Assembly (NCBI RefSeq): GCF_014692875.1
Contig: NZ_CP061171.1
Coordinates: 2,728,001 to 2,792,000, forward strand
Direction: 5' to 3'
DNA: 64,000 nucleotides
Origin: Pedobacter riviphilus
GTDB taxonomy: Bacteria > Bacteroidota > Bacteroidia > Sphingobacteriales > Sphingobacteriaceae
The position numbers and the translations under genes are program-made. This document shows, piece by piece, positions 8,784 to 18,857 of the stretch; position 1 is the stretch's first letter, and every line of letters starts with the position of its first letter. Below the pieces are notes generated by a model. It saw only the letters and a program-made list of their open reading frames with translations, ran no database searches and had not been told where the DNA came from.

Positions 8784-11361
8784 TTAGAAAGCATAGCGGA
8801 TTGTGGCCCCATAAGTTCTTGGATCGCCAAGTACACCTGCATATAAACCAGAGTTGCCTGCTGCAGCCTGTAATTGCTCATAGTAATTTTTGTTTGCAAT
8901 ATTTCTGCTCCAAACAAATAAAGAGAACTTATCCGATTTGAAACCTAACCTTGCATTAAATAAAGCATAACCTTTAACATTCAGTACGCTTGATGGTGTA
9001 GGATTTGAAGAGTACTCTGAACGATAACTGGCATCACCAGCGATGAAATACCTACCCGTTCTAGTTGCTAAATTACCTGCCGTACTAAGTTCCGAACCGC
9101 CAGAAATATTCCATTTCGAAATACCTGGTAATCTACCTCCCGAAGCATCTTTAAATGCCACTTGGGTAGCAACGCCATTTACCAATTCGGTATGCCCGGT
9201 TTCTTCTAAGGGAAGAGGAGCATTTGTAAATTTCACATATTTGCCATCTAGATAAGCCAAAGCAGCATTTAAAGTTAAAAATCTCTCCAGCTGGTAAGTA
9301 CCGTCTATTTCTAATCCTTTTACCCTTACTTTTTCAGCATTTGCCAGATAACCTCTATTTACGCCTAGTTGTGGCGATTGCACATTGGTCTGGTAATCTT
9401 TAATATCAGTATTAAATGCACTAATATTTACAATAGCCCTTTAAACGGCTTTGTTTTAGCACCTAATTCATAGTGTTGCACATATTCCGGTTTAACAACA
9501 GCTACTGATAAATCGGCTGCTCCGGTTGAGGTAGTTGGCAAACCACCTACGTTAACACCCACCGGTTTGTAAGCGGTAGAAAAAGTTCCATAAACATTTA
9601 AGTTATGGGTTGGACGATAAGATAAGGTAAAGTTACCCGACAAATTGTTATTATCTACCTTTGTTGTAAACTGCTGATTTGCATATACTGCTGCTTTAAG
9701 TGCTAATAATGCTGCATCATTAGTTTGTAAACCACCGTAAGTAACCCTATCATAATCAACATCTTTTTTATCATATGTATACCTTAAACCTGGTAATACA
9801 TGCAGGTTTTTTAAAACTTCCCAATCAACCTGCGCAAAAACAGCAGCACTTAACGATTTGATGGTAGAGTTGGTTTTAATGCCAAAACCATCCAATAAAC
9901 CTGGTGTTGAATATAAGGCCTGATTTCCGGTATTACTGGTCTGTACAAATCTCCACTGATCTTTACCTACTTCTTCTGTTTGTGACAAACCTTTTAAATT
10001 CTGACCCAAGAAATAAACACCGATTACGCCACTTAATTTGTCGGTAATATTACCCGCGTATCTTACTTCCTGCGAGTATTGATCGTGACGTGAAGTACCC
10101 TGCGATTTGGTTAGCGCTGCTAATTCTGAGAAATCCCGATCGTTTGTAGGATCCCAGTTCCAGAATCTCCAGGCGGTGGTTGAAGTAAGTGTTCCATTGC
10201 CGATTTTATAATCTACATTTAATGATATACCACCGATTGATTGGTTGTGTCTCCAAGGGGTATTGGTATTGATTTCTCTTGAAAAAGGATCGATTTTAGG
10301 TTGTTGATAGCCTAAATCAGAAACAATTTTAGCATACTGGCGGTATGCACTTCTTTCGGTTGTGGTAACACCGGCAATTACCAATGGATAACCTGCCGGA
10401 TGCTGAATGCTTACATCGCCACTTAACAATACCTGTAATTTCTCTGAAGGGGTATAATATAGCTGACCTTTAAAGCCCAGGTTGTTCTGTCCGCTGTATC
10501 TTCGTTCTTCTCTCGTATTCCAGATGGTACCATCGCGCTGTGTACCAGAAATTGAAATTTTTGCAGCAAGATCCTTAGCAAGTGCACCAGAAACTGAAGT
10601 TTTGGCCTGAATAAAATTATAATTCCCTGCGCTCAATTCTATTTTTGCACTAGGTGTTAAAGTTGGTTTACTTGTAGTGATGTTAAACGCACCTGCTGTT
10701 GTATTTTTACCAAATAAGGTACCTTGTGGACCACGTAAAATTTCGATCTGGTCGATATCAAGAAAATCGGTAGAGGTAGCAGCCGGACGGGCATGATAAA
10801 CACCATCTACATAAAAACCCACCCCAGGATCAATACCATCATTGGTTAAACCAAAAGTAGAGCCCAAACCCCTGATATTTAAAGTGGTATTTCTGGCATT
10901 CGATGCATATAATTGTACTGAAGGCACTAATTCTTTCAAACGGTTAACGTTAAAAGCACCTGCATTTTCTGCTGCACGGCCACCAATAACCGTAATTGGA
11001 ATCGGCACATCCTGTAAAACCTCCGAGCGCCTTCTAGATGTTACCACAATCTCATCCAATAGTGCATTTTCTACCAAAACCAATTCTATTGGAGTATCCT
11101 GAAGTTTTAGTATCTGAAAATCCTGTGGTTTATAGCCTACCGAACTTACCTGTAAGTAAAATGGTGTTTCTTGTTTTACATTAATACTGAAGACACCTTT
11201 TTCATCGGCCACTACGGCTTGGTTTGTTCCCTTACCTTTACGGTTGCATTAGGGATTGTAGTGCCATTGGTTGTTTTAATTACCCCAGTTACGGGACTTT
11301 GGGCAAAAGCAGAACCTGCCGCAAGTAAAAATGAAAAGAGAAAAAGTAAACTTTTGTTCAT
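8784..11361 (-). pseudogene. TonB-dependent outer-membrane receptor, interrupted by two single-base frameshifts
   Basis: The ATG at 11361 opens a signal peptide (MNKSLLFLFSFLLAAGSAFA). A carboxypeptidase-regulatory-like domain follows, then a plug with DEIVVTSRRR and EILRGPQGTLFGKNTTAG, and a barrel ending in TYGATIRYAF; about 860 aa if repaired. The frame breaks at CCC 11229-11231 and again at CCC 9437-9439. Adding one base at each restores an unbroken protein (KVRGTNQAVVADEKG at the first, PFKGAIVNISAFNTD at the second). The plug resembles receptors common in alphaproteobacteria more than SusC. The ligand is unknown and no SusD partner is present. Sequencing error is more likely than gene decay. 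Confidence 0.9.
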
Positions 11362-11488
11362 GATTAGTTATATAGTTTGTTTAAATGTAGTTGATTGATG
11401 ACGCGTTCGAAAGTATCTGATTACTGTTTTAGAATGGCTACAACAACAATACAAGCGTGTTTTTTGGTTTGTTTTCATAATTATTATA

Positions 11489-11505
11489 TAAATCCTATGG
11501 ATTTA
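11489..11505. promoter_or_regulatory. Perfect palindrome in the leader of the TonB receptor gene, possible operator
   Basis: TAAATCC TAT GGATTTA is a perfect 7+7 inverted repeat, just downstream (in the direction of the receptor gene) of a -7 element at 11511-11518. Its position over the likely transcript start suits a repressor site. The regulator is unknown. Confidence 0.45.
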
Positions 11506-11510
11506 GTCGA

Positions 11511-11518
11511 CAAATATA
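11511..11518 (-). promoter_or_regulatory. -7 promoter element of the TonB receptor gene
   Basis: The minus strand reads TATATTTG, matching TAnnTTTG, about 150 bases before the receptor ATG. The remaining 338-base gap between this gene and guaB contains the palindrome at 11489 and the guaB terminator. Confidence 0.5.
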
Positions 11519-11613
11519 TTAAAAAATTTTAGCTGCCAAATTTTATTTTGTGATTTTTATATTAATTAAAGACCTCGCAGGTTTTGAAATAAATTGAGCA
11601 TAACGATTAATAC

Positions 11614-11653
11614 AAAAAAACGGGGCTATCGTAAACCGATGCCCCGTTTTTTT
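11614..11653 (-). terminator. Strong terminator after guaB
   Basis: An A7 run and CGGGGC (11614-11626) pair with GCCCCG and a T7 run (11641-11653), with ATCG/CGAT extending the stem. It lies about 45 bases past the guaB stop. It is symmetrical enough to work in both directions. Confidence 0.85.
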
Positions 11654-11698
11654 GTTCTTAAATATCTGGATATTATATTTTACTTTATGCGGTCCACC

Positions 11699-13168
11699 TT
11701 ATCTGGTGTAATTAGGTGCTTCTTTAGTAATGGTAATATCGTGCGGATGGCTTTCGCGCATACCGGCAGCCGTAATCTGTACAAACTGCGCTTCTTGTAA
11801 AGCTTCTATAGTTGCCGCTCCACAATAGCCCATACTCGCACGTAAACCACCTATATACTGGTACATTACTTCAGCTAAAGTACCTTTAAATGGCACACGA
11901 CCAACAATACCTTCTGGAACTAGTTTTTTAATATCATCTTCCACATCCTGAAAATAGCGGTCTTTAGAACCTTGTTCCATCGCTTCAATTGAGCCCATTC
12001 CACGGTAAGATTTAAATTTACGTCCTTCGTAAATAATGGTTTCGCCTGGCGATTCTTCTACTCCTGCAAATAGGGAACCTGCCATCACTGTGCTTGCACC
12101 TGATGCAATCGCTTTGGCAATGTCGCCAGTGTGTTTAATACCACCGTCAGCAATAACAGGTACACCCGTACCTTTTAAAGCTTTGGCACATTCATAAACA
12201 GCATATAACTGAGGAACACCAACACCTGCAATAATTCTGGTGGTACAGATAGAACCCGGGCCAATACCTACTTTAACGGCATCAGCACCAGCATCTGCTA
12301 AAAATTTCGCAGCAGCACCAGTGGCAATATTACCAACAATCACTTGTAAATCAGGGTATTTAGCTTTAACTTCTTTTAATTTATCAACTACACCTTTGGT
12401 ATGGCCATGAGCAGTATCGATGGTAATTACATCAACACCAGCATGAACTAAAGCATCAACACGCTGTAAAGTATCTGCTGTAACGCCTACCGCAGCTCCT
12501 ACCCTTAAACGGCCACGTTCATCTTTACAGGCTACCGGGTAATTTTTAACTTTCGAAATATCTTTAAAAGTGATTAAACCACTTAAGTAACCATCTTTGC
12601 TAACCACTGGAAGTTTCTCGATTTTATGATTCTGAAGAATCTCTTCTGCTTGAACCAAAGTGGTTCCTTCTGGTGCAATGATTAAATTTTCTTTAGTCAT
12701 TACCTCAGAAATTGGTCTCTTCATATCCTTTTGGAAGCGTAGATCTCTGTTTGTAATAATACCAACTAGTTTATTATCGCTACTAACAACCGGAATACCA
12801 CCAATTTTATGCTCTTTCATGATCTTAAAAGCATCGGCCACTACAGCTGTTTCCAACAAGGTTACAGGATCTTGAATCATACCGCTTTCCGAACGCTTAA
12901 CTTTACGCACTTCTGCAGCTTGTCTGTCTATGGTCATGTTTTTATGTAACATACCAATACCGCCGTTTTGCGCAATGGCAATGGCAAGTTCGGCTTCAGT
13001 TACAGTATCCATTGCTGCAGAAATCAATGGAACATTAAGTTTAATTTTTTTTGTTAAAAAAGTGGCTGTATTTACTTCACGGGGCAGAATTTCCGAATAC
13101 GCGGGTACTAAAAGTACGTCGTCATACGTTAAACCTGTGGCAATAAACTTTGTGGAATCGAGTTGCAT
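11699..13168 (-). CDS. guaB: Inosine-5'-monophosphate dehydrogenase
   Basis: 489 aa from the ATG at 13168. Upstream codons to 13294 are excluded because they cover the promoter and look non-coding. It oxidises IMP to XMP with NAD, the committed step of GMP synthesis. The TIM barrel carries the catalytic loop GPGSICTTR (Cys308), and two CBS domains are inserted at about residues 98-205. [16 protein letters not shown] is the mobile flap, with the RY pair. It is a single-gene transcript with a clear promoter and terminator. Confidence 0.97.
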   Translation of the reverse strand: MQLDSTKFIATGLTYDDVLLVPAYSEILPREVNTATFLTKKIKLNVPLISAAMDTVTEAELAIAIAQNGGIGMLHKNMTIDRQAAEVRKVKRSESGMIQDPVTLLETAVVADAFKIMKEHKIGGIPVVSSDNKLVGIITNRDLRFQKDMKRPISEVMTKENLIIAPEGTTLVQAEEILQNHKIEKLPVVSKDGYLSGLITFKDISKVKNYPVACKDERGRLRVGAAVGVTADTLQRVDALVHAGVDVITIDTAHGHTKGVVDKLKEVKAKYPDLQVIVGNIATGAAAKFLADAGADAVKVGIGPGSICTTRIIAGVGVPQLYAVYECAKALKGTGVPVIADGGIKHTGDIAKAIASGASTVMAGSLFAGVEESPGETIIYEGRKFKSYRGMGSIEAMEQGSKDRYFQDVEDDIKKLVPEGIVGRVPFKGTLAEVMYQYIGGLRASMGYCGAATIEALQEAQFVQITAAGMRESHPHDITITKEAPNYTR

Positions 13169-13200
13169 AGCAAATAAATTAGGATTTATTATTTGCCAGG

Positions 13201-13208
13201 CAAAGATA
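13201..13208 (-). promoter_or_regulatory. -7 promoter element of guaB
   Basis: The minus strand reads TATCTTTG (consensus TAnnTTTG), 33 bases before the chosen guaB ATG. Its position inside the longer open frame supports the shorter start. Confidence 0.6.
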
Positions 13209-13397
13209 CAAAAATTAAGGGAAAATAAAAGCATAAAGATAAAAATGCTTAAATATTGAGCTTGCCTGACAATTGCTATCATCATAAAACACAAACCAAG
13301 GTTTTAATGAATATATGGTAACAATAACCTATTATTTAGTGATTTAATTTGATTAAACTCTAGATTTATATAAATTCATCAAACCAAATATATAAAC

Positions 13398-14405
13398 ATG
13401 ATTGATTTTCTTGAAGGCACAAAAGAATGGCTGATTGGCTTTTTTGGCTTATCGGCACTTTTACAGTTGTTGCAAACTAATGATTATAGCCAGTTTATGA
13501 GCTGGAAAGGAATTAGCGCACTTATTGGTCCCTTAATCCCTTTTTTATTGGTTTTTGAAATCATTAGAATGACATTTTACCGCCGTTTTAAGGTAGTAGA
13601 TTACCGCATCTCTTTCTTCTCGCTGGTACTCAACTCCTTTATTGGCCGTATTATTTCAATCGGAATGGTTTCCATTTGTATTGGTTTATTTGGAAAATAT
13701 GCCATTTTTAAAACCGAAATTACCTGGTACTGGCTCATTTATGGCTATGTAATATGGGAATTTGGTCATTTCATTTACCATTTTTTAGCACATAAAGTTA
13801 GACTGTTTTGGTGTTTGCATTCTACACACCATGCACCAGAAACCATGAATCTATCGGTAAATTTTGCTCACTTTTTTCTTGAAGCACCTTATGCAGATCT
13901 AATTAGAACAACAACATGTATTCTTTTAGGCGTAAGCCCATCACTCCTCTTTTTAATTATGTTTATTGATGGAGTTTGGGGCTCTTTTATCCATATTGGA
14001 GAAAATATTTCTAAAGATGGCCGTTTCGGTTTTTTAAATAAAATAATCCTTACCCCCTCTCATCATCGTGTACACCATGCCAAAAATGCATTGTATATGG
14101 ATACCAACTTCTGCAACCTGTTGCCCATCTGGGACCATGTTTTTAAAACCTACCAGGAAGAGGATAAAACGATAAAAATTGAATATGGTATTACCAGGGA
14201 GATGAAAAAACACAGTTTTTTAGATGCTTATTTCGGCGAAATTGTTCTTTTGGCCAAAGATGTTTGGCACGCACCAGGTATTAAAAATAAGTTTCTATAC
14301 ATTTTTATGCCTCCGGGATGGAGCCACACCAAAGACCATAAAACAGCAAAAATAGTAAGAACAGCATATCTGAAAACCTACAAAACTGAAATGGCCGCGC
14401 CATAA
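13398..14405 (+). CDS. Sterol desaturase/fatty acid hydroxylase superfamily membrane protein
   Basis: 335 aa with several membrane helices. The di-iron histidine clusters are clear: HFIYH (HxxxH), HSTHH (HxxHH) and, further on, SHHRVHH. Enzymes of this superfamily insert hydroxyl groups or double bonds into lipids at the membrane, using O2. The substrate (sphingolipid, fatty acid or carotenoid) cannot be told from sequence; Sphingobacteriaceae do make sphingolipids. No neighbouring lipid gene supports a choice. Confidence 0.88.
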   Translation: MIDFLEGTKEWLIGFFGLSALLQLLQTNDYSQFMSWKGISALIGPLIPFLLVFEIIRMTFYRRFKVVDYRISFFSLVLNSFIGRIISIGMVSICIGLFGKYAIFKTEITWYWLIYGYVIWEFGHFIYHFLAHKVRLFWCLHSTHHAPETMNLSVNFAHFFLEAPYADLIRTTTCILLGVSPSLLFLIMFIDGVWGSFIHIGENISKDGRFGFLNKIILTPSHHRVHHAKNALYMDTNFCNLLPIWDHVFKTYQEEDKTIKIEYGITREMKKHSFLDAYFGEIVLLAKDVWHAPGIKNKFLYIFMPPGWSHTKDHKTAKIVRTAYLKTYKTEMAAP

Positions 14406-14546
14406 AGAAGGGAACAGAGGCATTTTATAAAATTTTGTGATGGCCATATAGACTAATTTAAAAGTTTATGAAATATGTTGTCAATTAATTGATCATATTT
14501 CAATGAATCTTTTTAATATTGCACAACCAAAAAACTAATTTTATAA

Positions 14547-16550
14547 ATGCAGAAAAATGCTCTCAAATTTCTGACTTTAATGCTATGCATTGGAGTTACT
14601 ACCCTTTATGCCCAAACTATTCAACCTGTAAAAAGAGAATTCAAGTTTGGAAAAATTGTACCGACAGAATTCGAAGTGAAAGCCTCTGGGCAGGACTCGT
14701 CTGCCTCAGCAATTAAACTGTTTGATGTTGGTGACTGTTATTTCGAATACAATACCACTGGAGGATTTATTTATGTGTTTGAACGACATATACGCTACAA
14801 AATCTTAAACAAAAATGGTTACGATCTGGCCAATTTCCAAGTAGAACTTTACAGAAATGGTAACTCTGCAAAAGAGGATCTCAGTTTTATGGATGCTGCA
14901 ACCTATAATATGGTTGATGGCAAAATGGTTACTAGTAAACTGAATAAGGATGCCAAGTTTACAGAAGAGTTTAACAAAAATTATGTAATCAAAAAATTTG
15001 CGTTACCTAATGTTAAAGAAGGATCGATTATCGAGTTTAAGTATAAAATCAGATCAGATTTTACATTTACACTTCGCGGGTGGAAATTCCAATCAAGTAT
15101 TCCGACGCTATGGTCTGAGTACAACGTTAAAATTCCGGAATACTTCATATATAAAAACAATACGAGTGGGTACTATCAAATTGAGCATCCAGTTCATGAA
15201 ACTGTAACTGCAGCCTATATCCCTGGCTTAAGTTCTAATGCAGCTTACGACAAATATTGTGCAGCAAATGTACCTGCCTTAAAAGAGGAGCCATATGTAA
15301 CTACAATGGATGATTATACCCCTAAAATTGAATTTGAACTTAGGGGCACCCAATTTCCAGGCCAAATGTATCAAGATTTTAATGGTTCGTGGCCAAAAAT
15401 CATCAATGGGCTGGCTGAAGATGAAAACTTTGGTGGTTTTATTAACAAAAACAGTTATGCCAAATCGGTACTGCCAGGCATCCTAAAAGGAGAGAAAGAT
15501 ACCCTTGCTGCAGTAAAACTCATTTTCAACTATGTTAAAAACAACCTAAAATGGAATAAGCAATATTCGAAGTATGCTAATGAAACCAATCCAAAGAGCA
15601 TCTTCGAAAAGAAAACAGGTTCATCTGCAGATATTAACCTTGCTTTGTTGAGTTTATTAAAAGAAGCTAAAATTGAGGCCTTCCCTGTCCTGATCAGTAC
15701 AAGAGAAAATGGCGAACACCCAGGTTATCCTGTAGTATCGGCATTCAATAATGTAATTGGTGTTACGCAGATCGGAAATACACTTTATTTTCTTGATGCC
15801 ACAGATAAAGATCTTCCTGCAGGTATGTTAGATTATGAAAACCTGAGTCACCAGGGCTTTTACATGGATTTAAAAAGCTTTAATGGAAAGTGGCTTTCTA
15901 CAGAACCAAGTGTATCGAGCGAAAAGATTTTTGTTTACAACATGACGCTCGATAAAGACCATAAACTAACCGGAAAGATTAACCAATATTCAAAAGGTTA
16001 TGCGGCACTAAATCTTCGAAACAAGTATAGAAAAACAAATAACGAGACTGAGTTTATTAAAAACTTTAAAAAAGATAAAGCTGGTCTTGAAATCTCGACA
16101 TACAAAATCGATAATTTGGACAATCTCGACGAGTTATTAACCGAAAATATGGACGTTGTGATTGAAGATAATGTAGAAGAAGCTGGAAACCTGGTGTATT
16201 TTACACCTCTCCTTTTCGAAAGAACCAAAGAAAATTTATTTAAACTGGAACAACGAAAATTCCCGGTCGATTTTGCTTATCCATTTAAAGAAAGCTACCG
16301 CATTACGGTGAACTTTCCAGATGATTATGAAATAGACAAACTTCCTAAAGGAGGTATTTACAAACTTCCTGAAAACAACGGAACCTTTACCATTAATTAT
16401 GTAACAGAAGGTAAAACCCTAATGGTGAAAAGTATCATTAATGTAAGTAAATCGCTTTATACGCCTGAAGAATATTTTGATTTAAAAGAATTATTTAAAA
16501 CGGTTGTAGAAAAACAGGCCGAACAGATCGTATTTAAAAAGAAAGTATAA
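14547..16550 (+). CDS. Exported DUF3857 / transglutaminase-like protein with a degenerate active site
   Basis: 667 aa with a signal peptide ending LYAQ near residue 23. The N-terminal DUF3857 domain is followed by a transglutaminase-like domain in the middle. Where the fold normally has a catalytic Cys, this protein reads KKTGSSADINLALLSLL (Ser), and FNNVI stands where an active His is expected; the Asp in LDATD remains. It is therefore probably not a protease or transglutaminase but a binding or structural relative. Its stop codon overlaps the ATG of the next DUF3857 gene by one base, so the two are translationally coupled. Confidence 0.82.
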   Translation: MQKNALKFLTLMLCIGVTTLYAQTIQPVKREFKFGKIVPTEFEVKASGQDSSASAIKLFDVGDCYFEYNTTGGFIYVFERHIRYKILNKNGYDLANFQVELYRNGNSAKEDLSFMDAATYNMVDGKMVTSKLNKDAKFTEEFNKNYVIKKFALPNVKEGSIIEFKYKIRSDFTFTLRGWKFQSSIPTLWSEYNVKIPEYFIYKNNTSGYYQIEHPVHETVTAAYIPGLSSNAAYDKYCAANVPALKEEPYVTTMDDYTPKIEFELRGTQFPGQMYQDFNGSWPKIINGLAEDENFGGFINKNSYAKSVLPGILKGEKDTLAAVKLIFNYVKNNLKWNKQYSKYANETNPKSIFEKKTGSSADINLALLSLLKEAKIEAFPVLISTRENGEHPGYPVVSAFNNVIGVTQIGNTLYFLDATDKDLPAGMLDYENLSHQGFYMDLKSFNGKWLSTEPSVSSEKIFVYNMTLDKDHKLTGKINQYSKGYAALNLRNKYRKTNNETEFIKNFKKDKAGLEISTYKIDNLDNLDELLTENMDVVIEDNVEEAGNLVYFTPLLFERTKENLFKLEQRKFPVDFAYPFKESYRITVNFPDDYEIDKLPKGGIYKLPENNGTFTINYVTEGKTLMVKSIINVSKSLYTPEEYFDLKELFKTVVEKQAEQIVFKKKV

Positions 16551-18445
16551 TGAAATACTATTTAAGTTTGGCGCTTGCGCTTGTAAGTATTAACAGTGCG
16601 TTAGCACAGATGGATTATGATGTAGCAAAGATCCCTGAAAACCTGAAAAAAGATGCTGTTGCTGTAATTAGAAACGAAGAATCTTTTTTTGATGTTAAGG
16701 GTTTAGGTGAGGCAAAAATGGATTATAAAGTGGCAATAACCATTTTGAACAAGGCTGGCGAAGAATATGGCGAAATGGCTAAAGTTTACGATAAATTTAG
16801 CAGTATATACAACATTAAGGCTACCCTTTACGATGCAGCAGGAAAAAAAATAAAAGATTATAAAAGTTCAGACATTAAAGACCAAAGCCTGATTTCGGAT
16901 TTTTCGATCTTCGAAGACAATAGGCTTAAACTCTTGAAATTTGTAAGTATAACTTATCCCTACACTATAGAGTATAGTTATAGTCAGGATTATAAAGGAT
17001 TACTTTCTTTTCCTTCTTGGCACGACCTGAAAGATTTTGGAGTGTCAGTAGAAAAATCGGCTTACACTATCCAGAAGGCAAAAAATTACAAAATGAGGTA
17101 CATTACGAGTTCCAATTTACAAACCGACTCGGTAATTAATGGAGAAAAAGTACAGTACAAATGGAAAAGTGCCAATGTTGCAGCGGTTGCTGAAGAACCT
17201 TTAAGTACCGGTATTGATAACATTTCTGCATGGGTAAAGGCTTCTCCTAATCAGTTTGAATATGATGGTTCTACAGGTAATTTTGACAACTGGAAAAATT
17301 TCGGCTCATGGCTTTTCACCTTAAATCAGGGAGGAAATAAACTTCCTGAAACAACCAAATTAATGATACAGAATTTAATAAAAGATGCCAAGACGCCAAA
17401 AGAGAAGATCAGAATTTTGTATAACCATTTGCAACAAAACACCCGTTATGTAAGTGTTCAATTGGGAATTGGTGGTTTTAGACCTATTTTAGCAGAAAAG
17501 GTTGCACAGGTAAATTACGGCGATTGTAAAGCGCTTTCTAATTATATGAAAGCCCTACTAAACGAAGCGGGAATTGCTTCAAATTTAATTGTCATCGGAA
17601 ATGATATGCCTAGTTTAAACCCGAATTATTCGAGTATGGGGCAGGCAAACCACATGATTTTATGTGTTCCATTAGAAAAAGATACTACATTTTTAGAGTG
17701 TACCAGTCAATATAAACCAATGGGGTTTATTGGCTATAGCAACTCTGACCGCAATGTATTGATGGTTACTGAAAGTGGAGGGGAAATAGTGCATACCCCT
17801 GCTTACAATGCCAAAGAAAATTATCAGATCAGAAAAACCAAAATTACGTTAGCTGAAGACGGTACAGCAAGTTCTGAAATAAAATCTACTTATGGCAGCG
17901 CCCAGTTTGAAGAGAATTTTTCGATGACATTGATGGAGCCTGTTGATCTCAGAAAAAAAATAATAGAAGAGAGCCCCATTCCAGTGGCTGAGCTCATTAG
18001 CTACAAGTATACACAACCAGATAAAACAGTACCTGTGCTTACCGAAGAGATTAACTTTAAAACCAACACATTGTTAACCAAAGGTGGAGATAAGTTGTTT
18101 TTGGTGGTAAACCAGGTTAACCGCCGTGAGAGCATTCCACTTAAAGTAGAAGCAAGAAAAACATACTTTGCTGTTCCCTTTAGTTATAATGACGATGATG
18201 AAATTAGTTATATCTTACCAAAGGGCTATAATGTAGAGTTTATTCCAAAAGATATTGCAATTAACTCTGAGTTTGGATCGTACACAGCGAAATTTAGTGT
18301 TAAGGATAATATGATTGTTTATAATAGAACACAAACCATGAACAATAAAAAGTATCCGCCAGAAAAGTATAGTGAATATGTAGATTTTTACAAAAAGATT
18401 TACCAGGCTGATAAACAAAAAGCTGTTTTAGCGAAAACTTTATAA
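16550..18445 (+). CDS. Exported DUF3857 / transglutaminase-like protein with intact Cys-His
   Basis: 631 aa. It has a signal peptide (MKYYLSLALALVSINSALAQ) and an N-terminal DUF3857 domain. The transglutaminase-like core contains NYGDCKALSNYMKALL (Cys), QANHMILC (His) and FLECTSQ (acidic residue), so the catalytic triad appears present, unlike in the upstream partner. It is translationally coupled to that partner (1-base overlap). The pairing suggests a heteromeric periplasmic complex with one active and one inactive subunit; that is inference, and the substrate is unknown. Confidence 0.85.
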   Translation: MKYYLSLALALVSINSALAQMDYDVAKIPENLKKDAVAVIRNEESFFDVKGLGEAKMDYKVAITILNKAGEEYGEMAKVYDKFSSIYNIKATLYDAAGKKIKDYKSSDIKDQSLISDFSIFEDNRLKLLKFVSITYPYTIEYSYSQDYKGLLSFPSWHDLKDFGVSVEKSAYTIQKAKNYKMRYITSSNLQTDSVINGEKVQYKWKSANVAAVAEEPLSTGIDNISAWVKASPNQFEYDGSTGNFDNWKNFGSWLFTLNQGGNKLPETTKLMIQNLIKDAKTPKEKIRILYNHLQQNTRYVSVQLGIGGFRPILAEKVAQVNYGDCKALSNYMKALLNEAGIASNLIVIGNDMPSLNPNYSSMGQANHMILCVPLEKDTTFLECTSQYKPMGFIGYSNSDRNVLMVTESGGEIVHTPAYNAKENYQIRKTKITLAEDGTASSEIKSTYGSAQFEENFSMTLMEPVDLRKKIIEESPIPVAELISYKYTQPDKTVPVLTEEINFKTNTLLTKGGDKLFLVVNQVNRRESIPLKVEARKTYFAVPFSYNDDDEISYILPKGYNVEFIPKDIAINSEFGSYTAKFSVKDNMIVYNRTQTMNNKKYPPEKYSEYVDFYKKIYQADKQKAVLAKTL

Positions 18446-18453
18446 TTTAGCAT

Positions 18454-18735
18454 ATGATTACTGAAAACCAATATTTTGATGGCAACGTTAAATCGTTAGG
18501 CTATGAAACCGCTGAAGGAAAATCGACTATCGGCGTTATAAATCCAGGAGAATATACCTTTGGAACAGCTCAGAAAGAAATTATGCATGTTATAGAGGGT
18601 GAATTAGCAGCGCTTTTACCAGACACTACAGATTGGCAAAGCATTAAAGCGGGCAGCAATTTCGAAATTCCTGCAAATTCATCTTTTAAAGTAAAAGCTA
18701 CTGTACAAACGGCATATTTATGCCAATATAGGTAG
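18454..18735 (+). CDS. ppnP: Pyrimidine/purine nucleoside phosphorylase (PpnP, YaiE/DUF1255 family)
   Basis: 93 aa, the usual length for this small cupin. The stretch GVINPGEYTFGTAQKEIMHV followed by IEGEL, and FEIPANSSFKVKA near the end, are characteristic. The family splits many nucleosides with phosphate into base and ribose 1-phosphate. It lies 8 bases after the DUF3857 pair and may be read through from it, although no functional link is evident. Confidence 0.92.
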   Translation: MITENQYFDGNVKSLGYETAEGKSTIGVINPGEYTFGTAQKEIMHVIEGELAALLPDTTDWQSIKAGSNFEIPANSSFKVKATVQTAYLCQYR

Positions 18736-18754
18736 CTAAATTTATTACAAAAAA

Positions 18755-18842
18755 GTCGTCATCTTGACTGAAACTTAGTGAAATGGCGAGATCTATCTCG
18801 ACAGATTTCTCGACTTCACTGCAATTCACTCGAAATGACGAC
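18755..18842. repeat. Long imperfect palindrome of the GTCGTCAT...ATGACGAC type
   Basis: GTCGTCAT (18755-18762) pairs with ATGACGAC (18835-18842), with inner pairing of GTGAAATGGCGAGA against TTTCTCGACTTCAC. It fills the gap between the convergent ppnP and M16 genes. The arms resemble the element at 32.07 kb, which points to a dispersed family. It may also serve as a terminator for both genes. Confidence 0.75.
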
Positions 18843-18857
18843 CTTTTGCGACCTTAC

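Noticed and set aside
12930..13259. 109-aa open frame on the plus strand
   Set aside because: It is antisense to guaB and its promoter; the guaB product is clear.
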